The position numbers and the translations under genes are program-made. A stretch of 64,000 nt of DNA from Chitinophagaceae bacterium (GTDB taxonomy: Bacteria > Bacteroidota > Bacteroidia > Chitinophagales > Chitinophagaceae): NCBI GenBank assembly GCA_016720775.1, contig JADKJX010000003.1, forward strand, positions 62,001-126,000, read 5' to 3'. Positions 52,046-60,284 of the stretch are shown piece after piece. Under the pieces are notes generated by a model. That model had not been told where the DNA came from. It saw nothing but the letters and a program-made list of their open reading frames with translations, and searched no databases. Position 1 is the first letter of the stretch, and each line of letters begins with the position of its first letter.

Positions 52046-52903
52046 ATGAACAACGAATCTCAGATTAAAGAACTGGTAAAAGAAAAGTATGCAGCCATTG
52101 CGGAGCAGGACAAAGACCAGAATGCCACTTCCTGCTGTGGTGCCACATCTTCCTGTTGCGGGGATGATGTGTATAATATAATGGCAGATGATTACACAAA
52201 ACTGGATGGCTATAACCCGGATGCAGACCTTGGACTTGGTTGCGGCCTGCCAACCGAATTTGCGAAGATCGAAGCCGGCGATACCGTGATTGACCTGGGT
52301 AGCGGCGCCGGTAATGATGCATTTATTGCCAGGAAAATCGTTGGAGAAAGCGGTAAGGTTTTGGGCATTGACTTTACAGAAGCCATGATAAAAAAAGCAA
52401 GGGCAAATGCAGAAAAACTAAACTTCAATAATGTGGAGTTCAGGTTGGGTGACATTGATGACATGCCGGTTACTTCCAACTACGCCGATGTGATCGTAAG
52501 CAATTGTGTGCTGAACCTGGTACCAAACAAGCATAAGGTGATCAGTGAAATTTTCCGGGTGCTAAAACCAGGTGGTCATTTTTCCATATCCGATATCGTT
52601 TTGGAAGGAGCATTACCAGCCAAATGGAAAGAAGTTGCGGAATTATATGCAGGCTGTGTTTCCGGTGCCATTCAAAAACAGGTGTACCTGGAAATGATCA
52701 GTGAAGCTGGCTTTAAAAATATCACGCTGCAAAAAGATAAGACCATTATCATACCTGATGACATACTGGCAAATTACCTGGGTAAAGAAGAAATTGAGAC
52801 CTATAAGAAAGGGAATACAAGGATCACCAGCATAACCGTGTATGCAGAAAAGCCTGCAAAAGACGACCGGAAATGTTGTGAGCCGGGAAGTGGGTGTTGC
52901 TAA
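52046..52903 (+). CDS. arsM: arsenite methyltransferase
   Basis: 285 residues from the ATG at 52046 (MNNESQIKELVKEKY). Class I SAM methyltransferase with VIDLGSGAGNDAFIARKI (about 83-100) and IDFTEAMI. The arsenic-binding cysteines are in VSNCVLNLVP and ELYAGCVSG, plus two unusual N-terminal CCG clusters (TSCCGATSSCCGDD, about 31-44) and a C-terminal KCCEPGSGCC. It methylates As(III) stepwise to volatile products. Next comes a Cys-rich peptide gene (52973), then arsN2 and arsC. Confidence 0.92.
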   Translation: MNNESQIKELVKEKYAAIAEQDKDQNATSCCGATSSCCGDDVYNIMADDYTKLDGYNPDADLGLGCGLPTEFAKIEAGDTVIDLGSGAGNDAFIARKIVGESGKVLGIDFTEAMIKKARANAEKLNFNNVEFRLGDIDDMPVTSNYADVIVSNCVLNLVPNKHKVISEIFRVLKPGGHFSISDIVLEGALPAKWKEVAELYAGCVSGAIQKQVYLEMISEAGFKNITLQKDKTIIIPDDILANYLGKEEIETYKKGNTRITSITVYAEKPAKDDRKCCEPGSGCC

Positions 52904-52958
52904 GGCCCCCTCTATCTCCCCCAAAGGGGAGGAAATGGAGAGGGGTTGGGGTGAGGCC
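52904..52958. repeat. palindromic repeat family, copy 7
   Basis: GGCCCCCTCTATCTCCCCC then AAAGGGGAGG and a second GGAGAGGGGTTGGGG section. It starts right after the arsM stop codon and precedes the small Cys-rich reading frame. Confidence 0.75.
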
Positions 52959-52972
52959 CAAAAACTAAAGCC

Positions 52973-53056
52973 ATGAACAAAGATCAAAAAGAGCCGGTTT
53001 GTTATACAACAACAAACAGCGGATGCTGTGGCATAACCGGTTGGGGCTGCTGTTAA
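52973..53056 (+). CDS. 27-residue Cys-rich peptide in the arsenic operon (overlooked small gene)
   Basis: ATG at 52973, TAA at 53054-53056: MNKDQKEPVCYTTTNSGCCG then ITGWGCC. Five cysteines in 27 residues, with the CC-G-x4-G-CC arrangement and a C-terminal Cys-Cys, resemble the Cys-rich ends of ArsM here (SGCC) and of ArsR (ACC). It is placed between arsM (70 bases upstream, across a palindromic repeat) and arsN2 (31 bases downstream), all co-directional. A role as an arsenite-binding or thiol-donor peptide is an inference. A chance frame remains possible, though five Cys in 27 codons within this operon is unlikely to be random. Confidence 0.55.
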   Translation: MNKDQKEPVCYTTTNSGCCGITGWGCC

Positions 53057-53087
53057 CCGTATCTTTTACTAATTAAAATAAAACAGT

Positions 53088-53540
53088 ATGAAAACAGAAA
53101 TTACAACATCACCGGTTTTAAAGATCGCCCTTTCTGAAAAAGAAAGAGCGGAAGTGATCGGTTTATTACAGCTGCAAAAATTACCGGTTACCGATATTAA
53201 AGAAGATACGCTTCTTTATTTATTACAGGACGGAGATAAGGTTACTGGTACGGTAGGACTGGATATATTTGATGATTGTGCATTGCTGCGTAGTGTAAGT
53301 GTTGTGGAAGATGCCCGGGGAAAAGGATATGGAAAGATCCTGAATGAGCAGATCGAACAGTTTGCAAAGGAAAGCGGCATCAACTGCATGTACCTGATCA
53401 CGCATACCGCCAAAGATTTTTTTGAAAAACAGGGTTATTGTGCAATTGACCGGGCAACAGCGCCGGATGCAATAAAACAAACCGGCCAATTTACGGGACT
53501 ATGTCCCTCCACCGCAGTGGTAATGAAAAAACGTATTTAA
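53088..53540 (+). CDS. arsN2: arsenic resistance N-acetyltransferase ArsN2-like
   Basis: A 150-residue GNAT-fold protein with the acetyl-CoA motif SVVEDARGKGYGKILNEQIEQFA (about 65-87) and LITHTAKDFFEKQGYCAIDR. It matches the ArsN2 group located in arsenic operons of Bacteroidota. Related ArsN1 acetylates phosphinothricin-like arsenicals; the substrate of ArsN2 is less certain. It is 4 bases before arsC. Confidence 0.85.
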   Translation: MKTEITTSPVLKIALSEKERAEVIGLLQLQKLPVTDIKEDTLLYLLQDGDKVTGTVGLDIFDDCALLRSVSVVEDARGKGYGKILNEQIEQFAKESGINCMYLITHTAKDFFEKQGYCAIDRATAPDAIKQTGQFTGLCPSTAVVMKKRI

Positions 53541-53543
53541 GCA

Positions 53544-53936
53544 ATGAAGAAAAAAATTCTTTTTGTCTGCATCGAAAACAGCAACCGCTCTCAAATGAGC
53601 CAGGCCTTTGCAAAAATGCTGGGTGGAGAGAATGTAGAAGCATACAGTGCCGGAAGCAAACCAAGTGGTGTGGTAAATCCCAAAGCCATTGCAGCCATGA
53701 AAGAACTGGGCTATGACCTGGGAAAGCATGATAGTAAAAGCCTGGATGAAGTAAAACAGTTTGCTCCTTTTGATGCCGTGGTAACCATGGGATGTGGCGA
53801 TGCCTGTCCCTGGATGCCGGCAAAACAATTCATCGACTGGCAGATCCCCGATCCGAAGAATATGGAACCGGCGCAATTCAATAAAGTTCGAGACCTCATT
53901 GCCGGTAAAGTGAAGCAACTCATCAATGAATTATAA
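53544..53936 (+). CDS. arsC: arsenate reductase (thioredoxin-coupled, LMW-phosphatase fold)
   Basis: A 130-residue protein with the P-loop C9-I-E-N-S-N-R15 (CX5R) and the SQM follow-up, plus redox cysteines C84 and C88 in TMGCGDACPW, the three-Cys pattern of thioredoxin-dependent arsenate reductases. The Asp-Pro loop is IPDPKNM. It reduces As(V) to As(III), feeding ArsM. No arsenite efflux pump (ArsB/Acr3) is in the operon, so methylation would be the detoxification route encoded here. Confidence 0.92.
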   Translation: MKKKILFVCIENSNRSQMSQAFAKMLGGENVEAYSAGSKPSGVVNPKAIAAMKELGYDLGKHDSKSLDEVKQFAPFDAVVTMGCGDACPWMPAKQFIDWQIPDPKNMEPAQFNKVRDLIAGKVKQLINEL

Positions 53937-53940
53937 TAAG

Positions 53941-53975
53941 AAAGCCGTCCTGCCTTAGGCGAGACGGCTTTCTTA
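53941..53975 (+). terminator. terminator of the arsenic operon
   Basis: AAAGCCGTC / GACGGCTTT with an inner GCC/GGC pairing, then CTTAT. It sits 4 bases after the arsC stop. Confidence 0.8.
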
Positions 53976-53991
53976 TATCCTTAAAGAAAAA

Positions 53992-54753
53992 TTATCTTTT
54001 ACTGATCTTCGACAGCAGTCGCAGTATCTCCAGGTACAACCAAACAATGGTTACCAGCAAACCAAAAGCGCCATACCATTCCATGTATTTTGGAGCGCCC
54101 AGTTCTGCACCACGTTCTATCATATCAAAGTCGAGGATCAGGTTCAGTGCTGCCAGTGCAACAACAAACACAGAAAACCCTATTCCCAGTGCACTGCCTT
54201 CATGCAGGAATGGAATTGATATTCCAAAGAAACTCAATACCCATGCAATAAGATAAAAAATGGCAATGCCGGCCGTGGCCGTAAAAATTATGGCCTTGAA
54301 TTTCTCAGTTGCCTTGATGATCCGGAAACTGTACAACAGGTACATGCCAATGGCTGTTCCAAATGTAAGTCCAACCGCATTGATAACAATGCCGGGTGCT
54401 TTTTCTGCAAAGGCAAAATTGTAATAGGCAGAGATTGCACCCACAAATAATCCTTCCAGCAATGCATAAGCAGGGGCCAGGTAGGGCGACCATTCTTTTT
54501 TAAACATAAGCACAATGGCTACAACCAACCCGCCAAAAGCACCAATATAAATAAGTGGCTGAACATTGCCTCCCCCGGCAAATTCTTTCCAGGAATAAAA
54601 GGCTGTGCCCATCACCATTAAAAATAAAAATCCGAATTTTTGTAAAGTGCCTCTTACCGTCATGGCATTTTCATGCGTAACCACATCGGCAAGTACCGTG
54701 TCCTTAAATCTTTTTTCCGAAAGGGTGGGATTACCCGATTTGAATAGTTCCAT
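53992..54753 (-). CDS. Bax inhibitor-1/YccA-like membrane protein
   Basis: 253 residues from Met at 54753 (MELFKSGNPTLSEKRF), the usual start for the group. An upstream in-frame extension of 42 residues has no sign of coding. Seven hydrophobic helices are present, with family features TLQKFGFLFLMVMGTAFYSW, ALLEGLFVGAISAYYN (the conserved TM3 segment) and FDMIERGAELGAPKYMEWYGAFGLLVTIVWLYLEILRLLSKI at the C-terminus. BI-1 family members are pH-sensitive calcium-leak channels in the studied cases. The role here is unknown. Confidence 0.88.
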   Translation of the reverse strand: MELFKSGNPTLSEKRFKDTVLADVVTHENAMTVRGTLQKFGFLFLMVMGTAFYSWKEFAGGGNVQPLIYIGAFGGLVVAIVLMFKKEWSPYLAPAYALLEGLFVGAISAYYNFAFAEKAPGIVINAVGLTFGTAIGMYLLYSFRIIKATEKFKAIIFTATAGIAIFYLIAWVLSFFGISIPFLHEGSALGIGFSVFVVALAALNLILDFDMIERGAELGAPKYMEWYGAFGLLVTIVWLYLEILRLLSKISKR

Positions 54754-54848
54754 ATTTGTAATATTTAAGCGTAAAAATAAAGGTTTATCGAATAAAAAAA
54801 ACGTTATTTCTTCCCCTTTGGTATGTAGGCTGCGGGCCACAACTTTCT

Positions 54849-54856
54849 TATCTTTG
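54849..54856 (+). promoter_or_regulatory. -7 promoter box (TATCTTTG) of pheS
   Basis: An exact TAnnTTTG match whose last base is 4 bases before the pheS ATG at 54861. This predicts an almost leaderless transcript, like the box before 9066. Confidence 0.5.
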
Positions 54857-54860
54857 CCGC

Positions 54861-55883
54861 ATGGAACAGTTGTTAACACAGATCAAAGAGCTGAAAAAGG
54901 AAATATCCGCATTCAACGGCGGCGATGCAGAAACCTTTCGCATTAAATACCTCGGAACAAAGGGCTTGGTAAAATCATTAATGGGAGAAATGAAGAACGT
55001 GGCGGCAGAAAATAAAAAAGAAGCCGGGCAGTTGCTGAATGAATTCAAACTGTTTACCGAAGCGAAGTATGAGCTTCTTAAATCGGCTTCAACCACAAAC
55101 CACCAACCACAAACTTCAAACATTGATCTTACTCTTCCCGGCGATCCCGTGCCCCTGGGCAGCCGTCACCCGATAAGCCTGGTAAAGAACCGGATGATCT
55201 CTATTTTTCAGCGGCTTGGCTTTGCCGTGGCAGAAGGACCGGAGATAGAAGACGACTTTCATAATTTCACCGCACTTAATTTACCGGAGAACCATCCTGC
55301 CCGTGATATGCAGGATACGTTTTATATCAGCCAGAATCCAGACTGGCTTTTGCGTACGCATACATCCAGTGTGCAGGTACGTGAAATGGAAAAAGGAAAA
55401 TTGCCGATAAGGATCATTTGTCCAGGCCGTGTTTACCGCAATGAAACGATCAGTGCACGGGCACATTGCTTTTTTCACCAGGTGGAAGGATTATACATTG
55501 CCGAAAATGTTTCTTTTGCCGACCTGAAACAAACGCTTTACTTTTTTGTACAGGAAATGTTTGGCGAAACAGTTAAGATCCGTTTCCGTCCCAGTTATTT
55601 TCCATTCACTGAGCCCAGTGCAGAAATGGACATCAGTTGCCTGATCTGTGGTGGTGAAGGTTGCAACGTTTGTAAAAAAACAGGCTGGGTGGAGATCCTC
55701 GGTTGTGGTATGGTACATCCCAATGTGCTGGATAATTGCGGCATCGACAGTAACAAATACACCGGCTTTGCCTTTGGTATGGGCATCGAACGGATAACCA
55801 TGCTAAAATACCAGATAAAAGACCTGCGCCTGTTCAGTGAAAATGATGTGAGGTTCCTGGATCAGTTTACGGGTGCTGTTTAA
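54861..55883 (+). CDS. pheS: phenylalanyl-tRNA synthetase alpha subunit
   Basis: A 340-residue class II synthetase subunit: N-terminal coiled coil (1-75), then LPGDPVPLGSRHPI, motif 2 around CPGRVYRNETISARAHCFFHQVEGL, FRPSYFPFTEPSAEMDISC with the zinc-like CLICGGEGCNVCKKTGW, and the motif-3 region GCGMVHPNVL...GFAFGMGIERITMLKYQI. It charges tRNA-Phe together with PheT, not in this window. Residues about 76-90 (STTNHQPQTSNID) between the coiled coil and the catalytic core come from a DNA repeat-like stretch at about 55088-55121 (ACCACAAACC repeated) and look like an inserted linker. Confidence 0.95.
   Translation: MEQLLTQIKELKKEISAFNGGDAETFRIKYLGTKGLVKSLMGEMKNVAAENKKEAGQLLNEFKLFTEAKYELLKSASTTNHQPQTSNIDLTLPGDPVPLGSRHPISLVKNRMISIFQRLGFAVAEGPEIEDDFHNFTALNLPENHPARDMQDTFYISQNPDWLLRTHTSSVQVREMEKGKLPIRIICPGRVYRNETISARAHCFFHQVEGLYIAENVSFADLKQTLYFFVQEMFGETVKIRFRPSYFPFTEPSAEMDISCLICGGEGCNVCKKTGWVEILGCGMVHPNVLDNCGIDSNKYTGFAFGMGIERITMLKYQIKDLRLFSENDVRFLDQFTGAV
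55088..55121. repeat. ACCACAAACCACC-type repeat in the pheS linker
   Basis: AACCACAAACCACCAACCAC, an A/C-only repetitive stretch, interrupts pheS in frame between the coiled-coil and catalytic domains. It is comparable in type to the low-complexity spacer at 205-255. Confidence 0.45.
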
Positions 55884-55901
55884 AATTCTCCAAAACAATT
55901 A

Positions 55902-56753
55902 ATGGCTACATCAATAAACTCTATCTGCGTTATCGGCGCCGGCACCATGGGCAGCGGCATAGCTCTGGCTTCGGCACAGAGTGGCTTCCGTACGTTATTA
56001 TTTGATATCAATAGTGAAGTGCTGGCTAAGGCTAAAACATCCATTCAAAAGAATCTGAAATTTTTAGTTGACAAACAAAAGATATCAGCAGAAGAAAAAG
56101 AAACTGTTTTCAGCCGCATTCAATTTGTTGCCGATACCAAAGATTGTTTAGCCGATGTGATCATCGAAGCCATCATTGAAAAAGTGGAAGCCAAGGTTTC
56201 CATTTTCAACCAGCTGGCCGAAGTAAATCCTGCGGAAACGATCTTTGCAACCAATACATCTTCTTTATCCATTTCTGAAATACAATCAACCGTAATACAT
56301 CCGCGAAGAGTGGTGGGCATGCACTTCTTCAATCCCGCCAATATCATGAAACTGGTGGAAGTGGTAAAGGGAACACAAACTTCTGAGGCCGTTGCACAAA
56401 CGATCTATGATCTTTGCCTGCAGATGAAAAAAACTCCGGTGATGTGTAAAGATGCACCGGGTTTTATTGTGAATAGGGTAGCCCGGCATTATTACCTGGA
56501 AGCAATGAAACTGGTGGAAACGGGTGTTACCACTTTTGAAAATGTAGATGAGATCATGGAGGCAACGGGTTTTAAAATGGGCCCCTTCCGTTTGATGGAC
56601 CTGATCGGAATGGATATCAACCTGGCCGTTTCGCAATCTTTATACGATGCCTGTAATAAGGCAGAACGGTTTAAACCATCACCCATACAAATAGATAAAG
56701 TGGCGAAGGGCGAGTTGGGAAAGAAAACCGGCAAAGGGTTTTATCAATATTAA
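55902..56753 (+). CDS. 3-hydroxybutyryl-CoA (3-hydroxyacyl-CoA) dehydrogenase
   Basis: A 283-residue NAD(P)-dependent dehydrogenase. Rossmann motif ICVIGAGTMGSGIALASAQSG (residues 7-27), SLSISEIQSTVIHPRRVVGMHFFNPANIMKLVEVVKG with the catalytic His, DAPGFIVNRVARHYYLEAM and KMGPFRLMDLIGMDINLAV. It oxidises 3-hydroxyacyl-CoA to 3-oxoacyl-CoA in fatty-acid or butanoate metabolism. The same length and motifs occur in paaH/hbd-type enzymes. Its stop codon overlaps that of the convergent DUF2891 gene. Confidence 0.93.
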   Translation: MATSINSICVIGAGTMGSGIALASAQSGFRTLLFDINSEVLAKAKTSIQKNLKFLVDKQKISAEEKETVFSRIQFVADTKDCLADVIIEAIIEKVEAKVSIFNQLAEVNPAETIFATNTSSLSISEIQSTVIHPRRVVGMHFFNPANIMKLVEVVKGTQTSEAVAQTIYDLCLQMKKTPVMCKDAPGFIVNRVARHYYLEAMKLVETGVTTFENVDEIMEATGFKMGPFRLMDLIGMDINLAVSQSLYDACNKAERFKPSPIQIDKVAKGELGKKTGKGFYQY

Positions 56754-57835
56754 TTAGTGAGTGCATACACGGCAAAGGAAGCAAGCCAATGCTCTCCCTC
56801 GTAATTACCGCTGGCAACCTGGGGCAATGCTGCTTCTAAATGTTCATTCGCCAGCTGAAGCAGATGTTTGTTATTAATGGTAGCCGCAATTCCTTTCAGG
56901 CACCAGGCCCTGCTTAAATTCAGTCCATCTAAATGTACCAGCTTTCCATCGGAGCGGTCCTTTACTTTTCCGGGTTCTATTTTAAAATTCTTATCAAACA
57001 ACTGCGGCATGAATTTTTTCAGCCAGCTTGTGAATGCTTGTTTCGGTAAAACCTTTCTCATCAGGTCGGCTTCTTCCAGGCAGGGACTTAAAAAATCACT
57101 GCCGCCGGGTTCCCAGCTAAAAGGACAATTTTTATCTGCAAAATAAAAACGCATGGCGGCGCCGTTGATGGCTTTTGTAAGTGTGGTATCTTTTTGATGT
57201 GCTGCATAATCATACATCATACTTAATCCAAAAGCAAGATTGCTGTGCTCACCTACCCGGATGGGATAGACAAGTTTATCTAAATAGGCAACGGTAAGTT
57301 TTGAGAGTTCCCCTGCAAGTGGGTGTAAAGCTGCAGCCCAGTTTTTTGCATCGGCATCATTCCAGGTCAGCAACTCATCCTGCAGTTGCAGCAACCATGC
57401 CCATCCATATGTGCGTTCAAAACCTTTATTATCCTTCGACCGGAAGATGAGTACTTCCCGGTTGATATTTTCCGGCGTGAAATGTTTATTAAAGAGCTCA
57501 CGGATCTGCCCGGCTTCCGGTATGCCAGGAAATAACTTAAGTAACCGCACCAGCATCCAATGGCCGTGTACGCTGCTGTGCCAGTCGAAACAACCAAAAA
57601 ACGCCGGGTGATAATTCTTTGGGGAAGTAGTAAAGGAAGAATCGCCGAATGTGATACCGGTCTTGTAGGGAAATTCTTTTTCAGCACAACGAAGCGGTAA
57701 TTTTGCAAAATGTGAAGCGCCGCTTTGTGTAAGCATGATCCCGCCGTCTTTTTTAATGTATTGTGCATCCTGGGCAGTACAAATGCTGCCTATTACAAAA
57801 GTCAATAAAAGCAATAAAAAATATTTGCAACGCAT
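56750..57835 (-). CDS. DUF2891 family exported protein
   Basis: A 361-residue protein with a signal peptide (about 1-20). The DUF2891 pattern is strong: FFGCFDWHSSVHGHWMLVRLL (77-97), AWLLQLQDELLTW, YPIRVGEHSNLAFGLSMMYDYA and EPGGSDFLSPCLEEADLMR. It is alpha/alpha-toroid-like with conserved His, Asp and Trp, suggestive of a hydrolase or lyase, but no activity is established. Confidence 0.88.
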   Translation of the reverse strand: MRCKYFLLLLLTFVIGSICTAQDAQYIKKDGGIMLTQSGASHFAKLPLRCAEKEFPYKTGITFGDSSFTTSPKNYHPAFFGCFDWHSSVHGHWMLVRLLKLFPGIPEAGQIRELFNKHFTPENINREVLIFRSKDNKGFERTYGWAWLLQLQDELLTWNDADAKNWAAALHPLAGELSKLTVAYLDKLVYPIRVGEHSNLAFGLSMMYDYAAHQKDTTLTKAINGAAMRFYFADKNCPFSWEPGGSDFLSPCLEEADLMRKVLPKQAFTSWLKKFMPQLFDKNFKIEPGKVKDRSDGKLVHLDGLNLSRAWCLKGIAATINNKHLLQLANEHLEAALPQVASGNYEGEHWLASFAVYALTN

Positions 57836-57905
57836 CTTGTTTATTTTTATAACTTAACAGTTATCGTTCGAACAACTAAAAATAAGATTTATTCTCTCAA
57901 ACAAT

Positions 57906-58601
57906 TATATCATATCTGCCCTTAGCGAAACGGCCTTGCTTGTTTCTTTTGATAATGCAATCGACGATGCTATTAATGAAACAGTGATCGCATTACAGCA
58001 GGCTTTCACAGCTGATTTTTTTACGGGGTTTATTGAAACCGTACCTGCCTATTCATCACTGGCAGTATTTTATGATGCGGTTGCCATACGGAAATACCAT
58101 CCTGGTGAAACCACTGCTTTTGATTTTGTAAAGAAACATACGGAGCGGTTAATGGCGGGCCTTGTTGATACGGTTACAGAAAATGAGAAGGAGTTAATTA
58201 CTGTTCCCGTTTATTATAATGGCGATGACCTGGATGAAGTAGCCGGTCAACATAAAATTTCTGTTGAAGAACTGGTGCATATTCATGCAGAAAAAATATA
58301 CCGGGTCTTTATGATCGGGTTCCAGCCCGGCTTTGCTTATATGGGCAAACTGGATGAGCGCATTGCCACAGCAAGAAAAGCATCGCCCCGTACCATGGTG
58401 CCCGCCGGGAGTGTGGGTATTGCCGGCTTTCAAACAGGGATCTATCCTTTTTCTTCGCCGGGTGGCTGGCAACTGATCGGTCAAACCCCGTCAAAAATAT
58501 TTGATAAAGAACAAACGACTCCCTGCTTATTTAAAGCAGGCGACTACATAAAATTTATTTCCATCAGTAAAGAGGAATTTGAACAAAGCAATGAGCATTA
58601 A
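57906..58601 (+). CDS. pxpB: 5-oxoprolinase subunit PxpB
   Basis: About 230 residues. A TTG at 57936 is the only standard start in the frame, yet codons before it (YIISALSETALLVSFDN) read as the conserved first strand of PxpB, so translation probably begins near 57906 from a non-standard start, or a base is missing there. Conserved features are VPVYYNGDDLDEVAGQHKIS, FMIGFQPGFAYMGKLDERI, PRTMVPAGSVGIAGFQTGIYPFSSPGGWQLIG. With PxpC and PxpA it forms the ATP-dependent 5-oxoprolinase that opens pyroglutamate to glutamate. It overlaps pxpC by 11 bases. Confidence 0.88.
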   Translation, partial: YIISALSETALLVSFDNAIDDAINETVIALQQAFTADFFTGFIETVPAYSSLAVFYDAVAIRKYHPGETTAFDFVKKHTERLMAGLVDTVTENEKELITVPVYYNGDDLDEVAGQHKISVEELVHIHAEKIYRVFMIGFQPGFAYMGKLDERIATARKASPRTMVPAGSVGIAGFQTGIYPFSSPGGWQLIGQTPSKIFDKEQTTPCLFKAGDYIKFISISKEEFEQSNEH

Positions 58602-59575
58602 GATCATAAAACAAGGCGTATTGACCACATTGCAGGATGGTGGCCGGAAAGGATTCCGCAACATGGGCATTTGCCCCGGTGGCGCTATGGATATTTTTGC
58701 GATGGCCGTTTCAAACTTTCTTGTTGGGAATTACGAATCCGCAGCAGTACTGGAAATAAATTTCCCCGGGCCCGGAAATATTGTTTCGGCAAAATGCGAT
58801 CATCAGTTTAGCCGGCGGCGACCTTTCTGCATCAGTCAATGATGAATCATTGCCTTTGTGGCGACCTTTCTTTATAAAAAAAGATGCCCTGTTGAAGTTT
58901 AAAAAACCTGTTTATGGGGCTAAAACTTACCTGGCTGTGCAGGGTGGATGGCAGTCGGATAAATGGCTGGGGAGTTATGGTACCCATCTGCAAGCTGCCG
59001 CAGGCGGGCATTTGGGAAGAGCCCTGCTGAAAGATGATGTGATCTCTTTTAAGGAAGATAATTTTTCACTGACAGGAAATAAAATATTAAACTGGCATAT
59101 TTCACACAAAGAAACAGGTAAGATATATCAACCGGCAAACAGTATCCGCTGTATAAAAAGTGTTGAATGGGATCTGTTGGATGAAGTATCAAAACAAAAT
59201 TTTGAAAAGAATAATTTTGAGATCACCAATCAAAGCGACCGGATGGGGTATCGGTTGAGCAGTGAAACACTTTTATCAGATCAACAAACAGAAATGATCT
59301 CTTCTGCCGTTGATGCAGGAACAGTTCAGCGCTTACCCGATGGAAACTTAATAGTGCTGATGGCCGATCATCAAACCACCGGTGGCTACCCACGCATTGC
59401 ATCGGTGATAAAGGCCGACCTGCCAAAGCTTTCGCAGGTAAGGCCCGGGCAAAAGATCGATTTCAGAACGGTAACGGTAACCGAGGCAGAGGATGCCTTA
59501 ATTTCAATGGAACAGATACTGACGGAAATAAAAGCCGGCTGCCGGCTTAACTTCGAAAAATATTTTCAATCTTGA
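58591..59575 (+). pseudogene. pxpC: 5-oxoprolinase subunit PxpC, one-base frameshift
   Basis: PxpC is read as two frames. The first starts at 58591 (MSIKIIKQGVLTTLQDGGRK) and runs to EINFPGPG. The second continues EILFRQNAIISLAGGDLSAS through to RLNFEKYFQS. Removing one of two G residues at 58774-58775 joins them as NFPGPEILFRQNA, restoring a 327-residue protein. The N-terminus and the rest (GLGTYTHLQAA-like GSYGTHLQAAAGGHLGRAL, DRMGYRLSSETL, GTVQRLPDGNLIVLMADHQTTGGYPRIASV) are intact family motifs. It is either a single indel error or a very recent inactivation. Confidence 0.82.
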
Positions 59576-60284
59576 TCGATATTAACTGCGATATGGGGGA
59601 AGGCATTGGTAACGAAGAACTACTGATGCCCTTTATCAGCTCTGCCAATATCGCCTGCGGTTATCATGCGGGTGATGAAACCACGATGCAGCAGGTGGTT
59701 GAACTTTGTCTGAAGTATAACGTGAATATTGGTGCCCACCCTTCTTTTTGGACAGAGAGAATTTCGGAAGAACAGAAATGGAATTGTCTTTAATGGAAGT
59801 TTATTCGATTGTAACGGATCAATTGAACATACTGAATGGCATCGTAAAAAGAAACGGCGCTAAACTCCATCATGTAAAACCGCATGGTGCTTTGTATAAT
59901 ATGGCCGCTAAAAATACCGGGCTGGCTCATGTTATTGCCCGGGCAGTAAAGGATTTTGATCCTTCATTAATTTACTATGGTTTGTCGGGTTCTAAAATGA
60001 TCGCAATGGCAAAGGAAGAAGGCCTGCAAACGGCCAATGAAATTTTTGCCGACAGAACTTATCAGCCCGATGGCTCGCTTACCCCACGTTCTCAAAGCAA
60101 CGCATTATTAAGCAGTACCAATGATGTGGCAAAGCAAGTAATGAAATTTGTAAAAGAAAATAAAGTGACAGCAGTAACAGGCGATGAGGTAATTGTACAG
60201 GCTGATACCATCTGCATTCATGGCGATGGTAAGTATGCTGTTGAATTTGCAAAAGCCATATACCAACAACTGTATGAAAAGTAG
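59572..60284 (+). pseudogene. pxpA: 5-oxoprolinase subunit PxpA (LamB/YcsF), one-base frameshift
   Basis: It starts with TTG at 59572, overlapping the pxpC stop (MIDINCDMGEGIGNEELLMP), and has SSANIACGYHAGDETTM and NIGAHPSF. The frame then changes at the T5 run 59745-59749: adding one T gives GAHPSFLDRENFGRTEMELS, the normal family continuation. The second part has HVKPHGALYNMAAK, YYGLSGSKMI, FADRTYQPDGSLTPRSQSNALL and CIHGDGKYAVEFAKAI. About 237 residues when repaired, near the family norm. The homopolymer context makes an indel error quite possible. Confidence 0.82.

Noticed and set aside
54754..54879. 42-residue N-terminal extension of the Bax inhibitor-1 gene
   Set aside because: The extension overlaps the pheS promoter region and has no membrane or family features.
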